From Davidsoniella eucalypti (Eukaryota > Ascomycota > Sordariomycetes > Microascales > Ceratocystidaceae): a stretch of 64,000 nt of DNA. Below, piece after piece: positions 12,701-24,329 of this stretch (its first letter is position 1; every line of letters begins with the position of its first letter). The notes beneath the pieces are model-generated. The model had not been told where the DNA came from, did not search any database, and saw only the letters and a list, made by a program, of their open reading frames with translations. Where the stretch lies: positions 1 through 64,000 of the forward strand of contig RMBW01000010.1 in assembly GCA_004009845.1 (NCBI GenBank), given 5' to 3'. The position numbers were made by a program, and so were the translations under genes.

Positions 12701-15700
12701 AGAATTACTGTATGCACGGAGCGGAAAAAATATTCAATCACGTGGCATATAAGATGCAATTAATCATAATAATTTCACATGATTACCTCAGCCCTCTCTC
12801 CTTTTCGGTATCGGTTCAATAAATCCCCTCCGGCCCCCATCCTCCGGACTTTTCCAACCAGGATGGGGATTCCAACGAACGGGCTGCCGGAAGCCAAAAG
12901 CAGTTGACAACCGAAGATCCATCGTGTTTATTCTGTTGTTCGTTCGACTATACAATCATCCCGAAAGATGCCCGGAACGCCGTTTTTGACGGGCTCCGGA
13001 ATTATGGCGGCAATGGGAAGAGTTATGAATCTTTCTCTCGGTTATTATTATTCCCAGGTGGCGTCTGCTAAGACTAACAATACTACATGCCCATTGGCAG
13101 TTGCTGCACACAATGTCACCGCATATCTACCATGTGCATGGAAATGGACATCTTGCGGTAACACGCAGATGTCAACAGTCTTGATAGTATCACAGAGTGA
13201 TATACAGGCGTTCAAGTAACTATTAATTCCAACGCCCCTTTTTCGGTGAATATCTCTACGTACAGACATGTACATCCACCTTGGACATGAACATTCTCAA
13301 TGAACATTCAAAACATAGCATTACTTATATCACAAACGTACATACGGGCCATGCCGTGCTAAGATAAGCCTAACGTATTCTAACCCACTAGCCAATGACA
13401 ACATCTGCGATCCAGTTCTTCCTAATATCTTATCTCTTTCTTGACTTCTTAATTTCCGTAATCCTTTACAACGACGTAGCTGTTTCTCCAGTCGTAGTCT
13501 AGTTATTTCTCGCCCCCCCATCCCATGATTCAATCCCATGCCCTTTCTTTCTCCATTTCCTTTATGTTTTATTCATCCCAGGCTTTTGAGTATCATGGCT
13601 AGGCTTTCCATTTGTCGACATGGACATGTGGCATGGCAGTAATAGCCTAAAGGGCCAGCGGGAAGAGGTCAACCCCGGTCCTAGCTTCATCAACGACATC
13701 CTTATTTCTTGGTCATCTTGTCAAAACATGTGTTTCCCTATTGGCTAATTTCTTTGTTCTTCGTCAAAGGTATGCCTATTTCCCTTTCCATTTCTTCTCT
13801 CGTCCCCCACATTATCATATTGTTTTACGTTGTGAGACAAAAATGCATGGCTATGCAATGGTGAGTATCACTGCTACTACGCCGGTACATGCATATTTTC
13901 GATTACAAATTACAAGACAGACATATGTACAGTCACGAAAAACAGCGGGATAGACCTTTGTGAAAGCATATCTACATCCAGGTATATGTATGTACATAGA
14001 TATACTCTTAAAATAGACGCTGCATAGTACAACCTCATCTGCAATGTCTCTCTTACAACGTCAGCAATATCATTCAGTTCATGCGTGAGTAAGATATAAC
14101 CTCGCCCGACACGAAATTCCCATCGGGACGGCATACTTACACAGGGTGATTATCAACTAATCCATGCACTTTCTGGTTCCGAATAGAGCCGATGTGTTTG
14201 GGGGTAGCCATCATGATTTATGATTTGTTGAATTCTCTTGTTACTTTGAGTGGTTGTTTTGGAGCTTTCAGATATGTACATACTTTGGCATGGAATGGAG
14301 AAAGGTATAGACTAACGTATAACCCTAATTCTCAAAGGTGCTTATGCTGTAGTCTTTTTTGGGGGCTTTTCCCCAGATTTATTTTCCAAGTACGTATCTG
14401 TACTTTGGCAACTGGGTGTTATGACCATTGAATAATCACAAATTGGAGGACACTACCGAATTTCACGTCGAACTAACTGATCTTGTGGCATTAGAAACAT
14501 GTTGTACTCTGAAGTTTGCAAACATCGATCGAAATCCTCGTGCTAGGACGAACGGAAGCTAGGATCTGTTCACCTCGGTGTTTGATCCGAAAAGAATGCA
14601 TTTTCAACGTACTCTATCGCAGGCTTAATATTTGTTCGGTCTTGACATCCGTTATCAGCCACGTTATCAGCCACGTTTTCATGAACTTCAACGCTATATT
14701 GCTCTGAGATTTATCTAAACAGTCCCACGATATTTGCCCTAGTTTTCCGTCGTAGCGAAATAACTAGCTCGGCTATTAACCACGCCAAAGACAAGTATGG
14801 CGGGTAAAAGCTTGATGTACTCAGTACCAAAAAATAGTACAATGCATGTATGTATCGTAAATGTTAAGCCAACAAGCCCTCGCTTCAATTATCCCATACA
14901 TCAAACAGGCATTTGATTTTCGTTATTTTCTGTTCCATTACTGTCTCCTTAGTCTAGACTACATCTAGTTGTGTCCACGGAATGTCATCATTCTTGGAGC
15001 GATTTGGAGTAAAGTCATGATGGAGAGGTAAGACAACTACTTGCTTTTTTGTTAGGGATAAATCGCAAGTAGCAACAATGCCACCTTCGAAGACGTATTT
15101 GGTAACGCTTTAGGACGAACGGAGGGCGTATTACTGAAAACATACTAGCAACAGTGCATACAACTGCAACTAGTACAACCCAGAATCACAATATACAAGG
15201 CAAACTATCAGGGCCGGTGTGATTGATTATTTCCTTTGTTACAAATCCACTAGTTATTTAGCATTATGAAAGTAATACAACTTGGTATCGTTATTTATGT
15301 ACATCTTAGAAATGGGCGTGAGCTATATGTACATACACCACTTGTAGGTTGTGGAGAAAATCGAGAGCACATCACATTTAGACTGGCATGTGAACTTTTA
15401 TTAAGTCCGGTACTACACGTTATATCACATTAAGTGATGCAACCACAAAGGACTATATGGTATGTCTAGCCCACCATGCAACAGGAGAAAATATAACTGA
15501 ATAAAAAACGTACTTCTCCAAATAGGACAAAGCCCGAGAGAACTCCAGCAACGTCCAAATCTCGGCATGTAGCCACCGGTTTGCTCTCCTATTTTCTTGC
15601 TACAGATACTCAGACGGGCTCAAGCATGAAGAAAACAGTATTCGGCTACAGAGAAAGATGCTGTACTTCTGGCCGAACCAGTGGTTGTAACAGAGATTGC

Positions 15701-17386
15701 ATTATATCGTCAGTAACCGAACAATTGTTGCAGAGAGAGAGCGGTACAACCCTATAGGAAAAACAGGCTTACAGATACATGGGTTGAATGATGCACATGT
15801 ATGAAGAATAGCTTAATACGATTAATTTATACATGTGCATATTAAAAGATATCTAGTGACATTGTGACATTGTGAATCGAGGGCTCCTATTGCAGAAAAA
15901 GTGCCATGAGTTTTACCTATTTTGTTTTTGTTTCCATAGCTCTCAACAACGGAAGTTACGCCGTCGGTAGTAGAAGTAGTGGGGTACCGAGTATAGTTGT
16001 AATTCATCTTAGTACCTAAATAACTTATTTATTCTTATTCATTTTCAGTTGTATCTCTTGTATGTAACTTCCCAACAAGCTTGGTTGCTGACATTCCAAT
16101 TCTTCCCCAAAGATATTTTTATTCAATTGCTTTATTCGTGTTTTTTTTTTGCAAGGACAAAATATCCAACAAACAATCAACAACGTTTGGGTCCATAATT
16201 TCACACTAGACTAAATTCATTTTATCTTACTCACCAATAATCCTTCATCGTACATATATACATGTAGTAATTATACAAATACACATAACACAGCTACATG
16301 TAACACTAGCCGTAGTTATAACAAAAATGCGCAAGCAAACAACCATGAGTCGTATATTTCCGTAGAACATTACAGATAATTTCTTCTAGTACAGTACATA
16401 CATATGTATACTTATAAGCTTTGTCACCATTGATCGTTTGAGATTTCGACATCCACCAGTCAATTGGCCTACTGACGGAACAACTCTGTAAATAATAAGC
16501 CGGTTGTATTTTCATAAAGAGGGTTCATATACGTCGATTCCTGTTGGTCACCATGGATTACAGATGTACTTAGATGCAACCCTGCCTCTATTTCTTCGCT
16601 AATATCGCGACTGCTACCATACCGTCTTGGTATTGTTCTGACTTGTTTCCCCCTTTAGACTTGATGATAAACTCCTTGCTCATACATGTATTTGTAGTTC
16701 TGCCGGAACATAAGTAGAATTGCCCGTACGCAGCAGTGTCATACATTATACCAACTAGAGAAGAACCAACTCGGATAAGTGTTGCGCATCAACCATTATA
16801 AAGGGAGTACGGACTTTACAAGTATCATATTGGGATTTTCGGGCCTCACGAGTGCCGAACGTGTCGCTTTGACATGTTAAGATACTATGTTTGCCTTTTT
16901 GTCATCTGTCGTAGGTATTAATTAAGCTGCAAGAGAATTGTTTGTGCCAACCGTGGTGTTTGAGGCTTAACCTACTAATGTTGGCATCGTTTGTCTATAT
17001 GAAAAACTCGACCTTCGCGGCTTGTCGGGTAACTTTCTGTTTGAATTTTTTTTTAAATCATTAATCTTATGGAGCTATGAAGATGTATTTGGGTAACAAT
17101 CGTGGTATATGGATTTAGATGTGATGGAACGTCACCTAGATGCAAATCATGTAGTTTTGGAAGATAACAAATCAAGAAATTTCGAAGAAGCGTTCATGTG
17201 TCCGTGTAATCAAAGCAAGTCTAATAATCATAGTGCTAAATAGTGAAGCGAACCCCTCATGCAGTGAAATCCCTTGAACGCCATGTGTAGTAATAGCAAT
17301 AGTAATAGTAGTAGATAGAAACATACTGGCTTGCCAAAGTCAGTCCAATTAACCATAAAGCCTGTGATGCAACGTACTATCATGTA
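9763..17386. other. 7.6-kb gene-poor tract
   Basis: Both strands were read and no frame has recognisable protein content. The left 1 kb probably holds the promoter and leader of acetyl-CoA synthetase. A short (TAAAA)n run lies at about 11967-11991. A locally GC-rich patch with several CCGGA motifs lies at 12830-13000. From 14 to 17 kb the DNA is A+T-rich with many TACATGTA-like words. I recognise no tRNA, snRNA or transposon coding sequence. A non-coding RNA cannot be excluded. Confidence 0.5.
12835..12868. repeat. Short inverted repeat, 8-bp arms
   Basis: CCCCATCC at 12835-12842 is matched by its exact reverse complement GGATGGGG at 12861-12868 across an 18-bp spacer. It sits in a GC-rich patch of otherwise A+T-rich spacer DNA, close to TCCGGA palindromes at about 12843 and 12995. 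It could be a protein-binding palindrome or a hairpin. Function unknown. Confidence 0.4.
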
Positions 17387-18657
17387 TCATAGGCCCATCT
17401 CCATGAGATACGTCTCAAGGACACGCATGAACTTGGCCACAAACGCCTCCAGATGAAAGATGACCTTGGTACCGGTCTTGATACGGTGCTCGTAAAAGGC
17501 CGACCACTGTATTACTTCGGCCTTGAGAGCATCGTCGATCTGCGCTACCAACCGGAAGGTTAGAGTCTTCAGTATGGTAGTTGCAGGGATACAATGCGAT
17601 AGAAGATCGTATAGTTGTCCTCTGACATTGAGGATACAATTTGGCGTATGTTCTGCCATGATGTTCTTCGCAATCTGAGAAATGAGGGCCTCCCAATCTA
17701 GCGGAGGAATGGGTGTAGTATCGGTAACGGTCTCACTAGATATAAATAAACGTTGAATTAGCGGGCAATGTTGCTTGAGATACATGGAAATACGCGTTGT
17801 GATCTTGTGATTTGCATCAAGATACTACAGCGTCAGGAACCGAGAAGTAGCCGAGTTTGAACATACCTTTGAGCATTGACAGCTTCATACATAAGCAAGG
17901 CCCGACGGAGATTCCGGCCGCTGTCCTTGGCAATACGTTTGTATAGACCAGGTAGAACAGGCCATCCTTCACGCTGCGCCGATGTAGTCAGAACCGAGCA
18001 GATTTCCTCCTGAGAAGGTGCAGCTACCCGCACTAACAGTGTTCTGGAACGGATGGGCGCGATGATATTGGCTGTTGAGTTGGCGACGAGGATCAGTCGT
18101 AGGTTGGGCGAGTATTTCTCCATAGTACGACGGAGGGCTGCCTGTGCATCGCGCGTCAAGTGCTCGGCTTCGTTGATGACAACGACTTTGAATTTCTGCT
18201 TCGCTGATTGGTCGACCTGTTGCGTCTGCGCGACTTCTTTTAGGAGATCTTGGATGACTACTCTGTCATGCATGCCGACATCGGATGGCGTAATCTCGAG
18301 ATGATATACAGATGCCACTACGTTGAATTCCAACTTGCGATTGCTGCTGGTTTGAAACACGCGGGCGTCGATCTTGATCTTTTCTACACCAGGGCCGTAG
18401 AGCTCCTTAAGAGTTGCGACGATTCTAGTCTTTTTGCCGGCTCCTGACGGGCCATACACCAGTAGATGTGGGAAATCGCCGCTTTGAGCCTATACATACA
18501 TACGTAAACCATTAGTATCAGTTGTTAATGACGATAGTGGGACATGTATCTTCATGAAGCGATAGCTTACCAAGGACCGAAGTCGATCAGATAGGTCATG
18601 GTGATATGTTAGGCCGTCTAGTGACCGAGGGCGGTGCTTGTCGACAATAAGAGCCAT
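17387..18657 (-). CDS. rfc5: Replication factor C subunit 5 (clamp-loader small subunit)
   Basis: Exons 18571-18657, 17867-18489 and 17387-17735, total 352 residues, close to the 354 of yeast Rfc5. It is an AAA+ subunit of the heteropentameric RFC complex that loads PCNA at primer-template junctions; orthologous to yeast Rfc5 and human RFC3. It starts MALIVDKHRPRSL, the family N-terminus. Walker A is YGPSGAGKKT (residues 41-50). The Walker B position reads NEAEH (about 135-139), with the Asp-to-Asn change typical of this non-hydrolysing subunit. The conserved block DAQAALRRTMEKYS is present. The usual SRC motif reads SRT (about 177-179). The C-terminal collar helices end the protein (DLLSHCIPATTILKTL, FHLEAFVAKFM). 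Introns have GTAAGC and GTATGT donors. Two ACGCGT boxes lie 139-170 bp upstream of the ATG. Confidence 0.95.
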
Positions 18658-19166
18658 GATTAATGTGATAGAAGCTGCGTATAGCTTGATTCGTGGTGTT
18701 GTATGCTGTGATAGCTACAAAACTGAAAGAGGCTCTATTTGGCTGACTGTCTTTTTTTCTTGGCCTTTACATAAGCTTGTGAGAATATCTAACTAACGCG
18801 TAGCAGCTTAGAGGAGCTTCACGCGTAGAGTGGTTACAGGGGTCATTAGCTGGACGCCACATTTTGGCCAAGCTATACAGTTGCAGAAATATGGGGCCAA
18901 TTTTGACGATGCGATCATTATAGAGAGGCATTAATGAATCTGTTTTATAGCTTTGTGGGTAGCTAGATAGATAATGTGATATGTAATATCAGAGTCAGTT
19001 TAGCCCCGATATTAATGATATTCATATGTAGACATAGCTAGCTAGATTATTGTACACAATTTGTGCCCATGATAATACACTATAATACAGATAACTTGGG
19101 CTCTGGATGATGCTTGGGTACTGGAGCATGGCCACTTAGTCTAATCATTAACACAAGAAATTGGTT
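18658..19166. other. Spacer with rfc5 promoter and mrpl16 3' end
   Basis: About 0.5 kb between two genes in the same orientation. Apart from the two ACGCGT sites it is A+T-rich with no visible gene. Confidence 0.5.
18796..18826. promoter_or_regulatory. Two MCB (MluI cell-cycle box) sites upstream of rfc5
   Basis: The palindromic hexamer ACGCGT occurs at 18796-18801 and 18821-18826, 25 bp apart, about 140-170 bp upstream of the rfc5 start at 18657. ACGCGT is the core bound by MBF (Mbp1/Swi6) in yeasts at G1/S genes, including replication factors. That it acts here is inferred from motif and position. Confidence 0.5.
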
Positions 19167-20042
19167 CTATGCAGATGCTGGGGAGGGAGGAGAAGCAGGA
19201 GTATCAGACAGAATGTCTGATTCTGGAGCAGTGGAAGCTTTGGAGTCAAGCTTCTTCCATGGACGTTTGAGATCCTCAAGGGTTAGACCGTTCTCTAACT
19301 TTGTCATACCAACAACTGGCGCAGCGTCCTTGTAGACAAATTCCCATTGACCTACAAAGATAAGTGTTAGAGAAATTGTAAATAATCTTGCAGGGCCCTC
19401 TCGTCGACTTACCAGGAAGCTTTTGGCCAGCAAGACGGAAGGCATCACGGATAACCTTTTCGTGGATAAGACCTCTGAGTTCAAAGACCACCTGGTTGAC
19501 CGCAACACGGCAAGCCCAATGATCGAAACCACCCTTACCTTTACCCATACGAATCTGGAATGCAAGTCTGGTTAGTATGTTGTTTAAGTAACTCCGTATT
19601 GATATTGACAAAGACTTACTTCGTTACCACTGATGTACACACCAATATTACAAGCTACCCGTTTGTATAATCTGTACTTGGTACCACGTAATCTGGTCTT
19701 GATGGTATCCTCTGCATTCTTCAGCTGCTTGGCACTGATACGGCGATGTGAATCGACCATGCGTAGACCGTAGTCTCCCCACATAACCGTCGTGCCCTTT
19801 GTAGAACCTCCTGTAGCAACTCGTGGCCGACCCTTCATCATCTTCTTGGTACGGTCGATGCTGGGCTCTAGCCAGGTACCAAGGCGAGGTGCCGTTGTGG
19901 AAATCGAGCGCGCATCATGGCTCAGCGTGGAAGAGATCGTCGTGGTTTTCGTTGCCGCCGCCGCAGCCAGCATAGGGCGCACCGGGGATATTATCAATGA
20001 CTGGAATGCATTGGATAGCATGGAAGCTGACGAGAGCTTCAT
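19167..20042 (-). CDS. mrpl16: Mitochondrial large-subunit ribosomal protein uL16m
   Basis: Exons 19620-20042, 19413-19554 and 19167-19351 give 249 residues. Residues 1-60 form a basic, Ser/Thr/Ala-rich mitochondrial presequence. The L16 domain follows, with WGDYGLRMVDSHRRISAKQL, IRMGKGKGGFDHWACRV (the strongly conserved RMGKGKG loop near the peptidyl transferase centre) and VFELRGL. An Asp/Pro/Ser-rich C-terminal tail is typical of fungal mitochondrial ribosomal proteins. The protein helps build the tRNA-binding region of the mitoribosomal large subunit. Splice phases fit (GTAAGTC and GTAAGTCG donors; CAG and TAG acceptors). It is divergent from rfc1 across 508 bp and in tandem with rfc5. 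Confidence 0.95.
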
Positions 20043-20550
20043 AGTGACGGTATATGTATTACGTTGAGGGTAGCAACGTAGGAGTTAATGTCGATTGATA
20101 TCGTAGTCGGACCCGGGCGAAACTAACGGAAGAGAGGCCGAATACCTGATATCGTCGTCTACCTTATTGTTGCACCGGCGATCGCATAGTTTTTTCAGTG
20201 ATACCATTGGTTGAGTAGCACCCCACATTGAGCCTTGCTCATACTGGAACGGCCACGCCACACTACCCACGTGAGCAGGCGTGCTGTTAACGCCACATTA
20301 CATTGAAAAGCGCGCTTAGTAGCTAATAACGCGAAAGCAATTAAACTGTGCCTGGCCAAAATATTTTTGGGAAAGAAGCGATGTCTTGTTGTCAGGGCAA
20401 TTTTCTCTATTCCACTCGTGTAGCTTGCCTATTTGTTTGTACTTCATTTATAAACAACTTAGAGAATTCTTTTATACTAATTGTCCAAACGTTAGGCATA
20501 TCTGCTCATATACTACGCATCATCTAAATATCGCACCACTGTGCTTCGAG
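20043..20550. promoter_or_regulatory. Shared divergent promoter of mrpl16 and rfc1
   Basis: 508 bp separate the two start codons, so one intergenic region must drive both genes. An E2F/SBF-like ACGCGAAA lies at 20329-20336 and a GCGCGC core just before it at about 20310. Both are within 250 bp of the rfc1 start and are compatible with G1/S control. No TATA box is obvious. Confidence 0.5.
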
Positions 20551-23500
20551 ATGTCTGATATTAGATCGTTCTTCAATCGTTCTGGAAAGCCTCCAGCTAA
20601 AGCTGAATCAGAGACTACTAAGGAAGCAACATCAACCTTGAGTCGTCGTGGTAGTAAGCAAACATAAAGTTACTATTCAATACATGCCCCTAACTAACCA
20701 ATTTACAGAGGCTCGTACTGTCGTTGAGTCTGATAGTGATGATGAAACATCTCAAACAGCAAAGTCATCCACGAAAACACCTGCAAAGAAGCCTAAGAAG
20801 GAGAAAGATGTCGAAATCACAGCTAGTGAATACTTCTCTACAGCAGCAGCTAAGCTTAAGTCAAAGAAACCTTTGGATCCAACCGTTGAGGTGCCGGTTC
20901 GCTCTAGCCCCCGAAAGAAAGAAAGCAGTGCACCAAAACCCTCATCAACTCCTGCTAAACGTTCAACTCGAGTGAGCACGAAACCCGATATCAAATACGA
21001 TGACGACGACTTTAAGGATAATAGCGGTGACGATATCTTTGCCGCCGAATATGGCCGCAAGATCAAGGCCGAGGACGACTACATGGAGGTAGATAGCGAA
21101 GATGACATCAAGCCCAAGTCTCGCGCAGCAACTGCCGCCTCAAACTCTAAGAAACGCAAGACTACCGTAGAAGAGTCAGAGTCTGAAAAAGAAGAGCCGA
21201 AAAAGAAGAGGGCAGCCCCTGCAAAGCCTCGGGCACCACCAAAGGCGAAGACGGCTGTTGAAGAAGCTCCCGAAATCCAAAATATTCTGGATAGCATCCC
21301 TACCGTTCTTCCTCCTTCTCCCCCACGAAGCGACTCTACCGTCAAGTTCGACTGGCGGAAGGCTAAGGGCGGCGGCAATGCTGCTGCTCCACCCCCAATG
21401 GCCGGATCGATCGAAATTCCAGAGGGTGCTGACGAGTGCTTAGCCGGGCTGACATTTGTCTTTACTGGTCTTCTCCAGGCAATTAGCCGTGAAGACGCAC
21501 AAGCCCTTGTCAAAAAGTATGGCGGAAAGGTGACTGGTCAGCCTAGCACCAGAACTAGTTACGTCGTTCTTGGGGCAGATGCAGGCCCTTCAAAACTCGC
21601 CAAGATCAGGGCTCATGGAATCAAGACCATCAATGAAGAGGGACTGTTTGAGCTTATCCGCAAGCTTCCGGCTCACGGCGGTACCGGAAAGGGTGCTGAA
21701 AAGGCCCGAGAGAAGAAGGAACTTGAACTTAAGAAGGCTGAGCAAGAAGGTTTAGCTATGGCAGCTGAAGAGAAGAAACGGAAGTTGGAAACTGAAAAGG
21801 CAGCAAAGGCATCTGCTGCTGCTAGAGGTGTGCGTGCCCCTGCTGCGGTCAAGGCTGCTATTGATCCTACAACCCAACTTTGGACTAGTAAATATGCCCC
21901 CACGCAGATGATGCATATCTGTGGTAACAAGTCAAACGTCGAGAAGATCCAAAGTTGGCTTCGGGACTGGCCAAAGCACAAGAAGTATGATTTTCAAAGG
22001 CGCGGTGCCGACGGCATGGGCGGTACTCGTGCTATCATCATTTCTGGACCCCCCGGAATCGGTAAGACAACCTCGGCGCATCTGGCTGCGCAGTTAGAGG
22101 GCTATGATGTCATTGAAAGCAATGCTAGCGACACTCGTAGTAAGCGCATGGTTGAGGAAGGTGTAAGTGATGTGATGAACAACACTTCCTTGCTTGGGTT
22201 TTTTGCCGGCGATGGTAAGGCTGTTGATCTCAAGCGCAAGAAGATCGTGATGATCATGGACGAGGTCGATGGTATGTCTGCTGGTGATCGTGGTGGTGTT
22301 GGTGCTTTAGCCAAATTCTGCAAGAAGACCGAAGTTCCCCTCATCCTGATTTGCAACGACCGTCGTCTACCCAAGATGAAGCCGTTCGACTTTGTTGCCT
22401 TCGACATCCGGTTCCAGCGGCCTACAATCGAACAAATCCGGTCGCGTATGATGTCAATCTGCTTCAAGGAAGGCATCAAGATCCCCGTTCCAGCCCTCGA
22501 TGCCATTATTGAGGGCAGCAACCGTGATATCCGTCAAATCATCAATATGATTTCCGCAGCCAAGTTGGATCAGAGCACAATGGACTTTGCCAAGGGTAAA
22601 GAAATGAGCAGGTCATGGGAGAAGCACATCATCCTGAAGCCTTGGGATATCTGCTCCAAGATGCTCAGCGGAGGCTTATTCTTACCCTCGAGCAAAGCAA
22701 CACTAAACGAAAAGATTGAGCTCTACTTCAACGATCATGACTTCTCTTTCCTCATGATCCAAGAGAACTACCTTCGTTGCCGGCCAACGGCTATTAGTGG
22801 TAGCAACTTTGGTCACCCGCGAGAAAGAAATCTCAAGACTCTGGAGCTATTCGATGCTGCCGCAGAGAGTATCAGTGATGGTGATCTCGTCGACCGCATG
22901 ATCCACGGCCCGCAACAACACTGGAGCTTGATGCCTACCCATGCTGTCTTCAGTTCCGTCCGTCCTGCCAGCTTCATCAATGGTTCACTCGGCCAGCCTG
23001 CTTTCACATCCTGGCTGGGAAATAACAGCAAACAGGGAAAGCTAGGCCGCTTCGTGCGTGAGATTCACTCACACATGCGTCTCAAGTCGTCTGGTGACCA
23101 CAACGAAATCAGACAACAGTATCTGCCGGTCATCTGGGACAAGACTGTCAACGCGCTATCCAAGGATGGCAAAGAGGCGGTTCCTGGTGTTATTGACTTG
23201 ATGGATAGCTACTATCTGACGAGAGATGATTTCGATGCAATCTCGGAGCTGGGTATTGGCCACCAAGACGAAAGTCTCGTGTCCATTGAATCACAAACCA
23301 AGTCTTCATTCACGAGAACGTATGTATACCCATACCCCTGCTATATTCCTCTTACTAATATATTGTATAGTTATAACCAAGGCAGCCATCCTGTGCCTTT
23401 CATGAAGGCAAGCACTGTTGGTGTTCCAATCAAGAAGATGCCCAAGGAAACGCCAGATCTAGAAGAAGCCATCGAAGAAGACGACGATGGCGAAGCCGAG

Positions 23501-23638
23501 CCTGAGCCCGAGTCAGCCGACAAAGGGGATGAGATTGACTTCAAGAACGACAAGTATATCAAGATGCCCAAGGCCAAGAAGGCGGCCGCCACAAAAAAGG
23601 CACCGGCTAAGAAAGCTGCTGCATCGAAGAAGAAATAG
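20551..23638 (+). CDS. rfc1: Replication factor C subunit 1 (clamp-loader large subunit)
   Basis: Exons 20551-20653, 20709-23319 and 23371-23638 encode 993 residues. It is the large ATPase of the RFC clamp loader. The N-terminus MSDIRSFF resembles a PCNA-interacting box. An acidic/basic disordered region with Ser-Asp clusters follows. A BRCT domain spans about 273-355 (LAGLTFVFTGLL, then KYGGKVTG and TSYVVLGADAG). A charged coil connects to the AAA+ core with Walker A GPPGIGKTT (about 481-489), the VIESNASDTRSK segment, and Walker B IMDEVDGMS (about 547). The RFC1 C-terminal domain has WDICSKMLSGG and ENYLRCRP. The tail is Lys/Ala-rich and histone H1-like. The first donor chosen is GTAAGC, which gives RRGKARTVVESD; an alternative GTAGTA three bases earlier is also in phase. 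The last intron is only 51 bp and lacks an in-frame stop. Confidence 0.96.
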
Positions 23639-24329
23639 TAGAAACGGCTTATGTCATATCATTCTTACATATCCATCTACTTGGTGGGTAATGGCGTGTT
23701 TCATTTGGGGTGTTTTTTTTATATATATTTTTCTTAATTTGGGTTGCTAGTCATGATTAGAAGTTTGGGCGTCCAAGAGGTTTATAAACATAATGAATTG
23801 ATTCAAGTGTCACCACAATAATGCGTTCACAAGTCATATGTATATATATATAGCACATGCTAAGAAACGAGCCATTCATGGTCATAATTTGTTCTTTTCA
23901 GAGGCACTGGATAGACAGACGCCTTTGGTTGTTTGTATTTGGTACAGTTTTGGTACAGAATTGGAGGAGGGGGTTGTTTGATTTTGGGGTGACTAGTACA
24001 AGGAAGTGTGATGAATCCCGGGTATGTTTTTAAACGTCAATACTTTCGTTTCAAGAGGCAATACAGCGACATGTCGAAGAGAGAAGTCAGGTAAACAAGG
24101 TAAAGAAAGGAGATATCATGATATAAAGGGCAGATGGAGAAGAAGATGGAGAAGATAGAAAAGATCGAAGAAGGGCTAAAGGAGAATGAATACAGTAGTT
24201 TGTAGTACGATTTGTTCAAGAGCATCATTATAATAGTACACGGGGATCAGAGAAGCTCTCGTTTAACTCGATCCCCAAAAAGACAAAGAGAAGAAATGAA
24301 AGCATAAGCTTAAGCCAAGTAGGATAGAC
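23639..24329. other. 3' spacer between convergent rfc1 and mge1
   Basis: About 690 bp of A+T-rich sequence holding both 3' untranslated regions. Nothing else is recognised. The stretch 24050-24200 is purine-rich on the + strand. Confidence 0.5.

Noticed and set aside
14141..14214. 25-codon minus-strand frame starting MMATPKHIGSIRNQKV with a GTAAGT-like donor near its stop
   Set aside because: It reads plausibly, but no downstream exon with sensible protein content could be joined. Too short to support.
14000..17380. Decayed RIP-mutated transposon
   Set aside because: The tract is A+T-rich, but I see no terminal repeats, no relic of transposase or reverse transcriptase motifs and no clear RIP-type dinucleotide pattern by eye.
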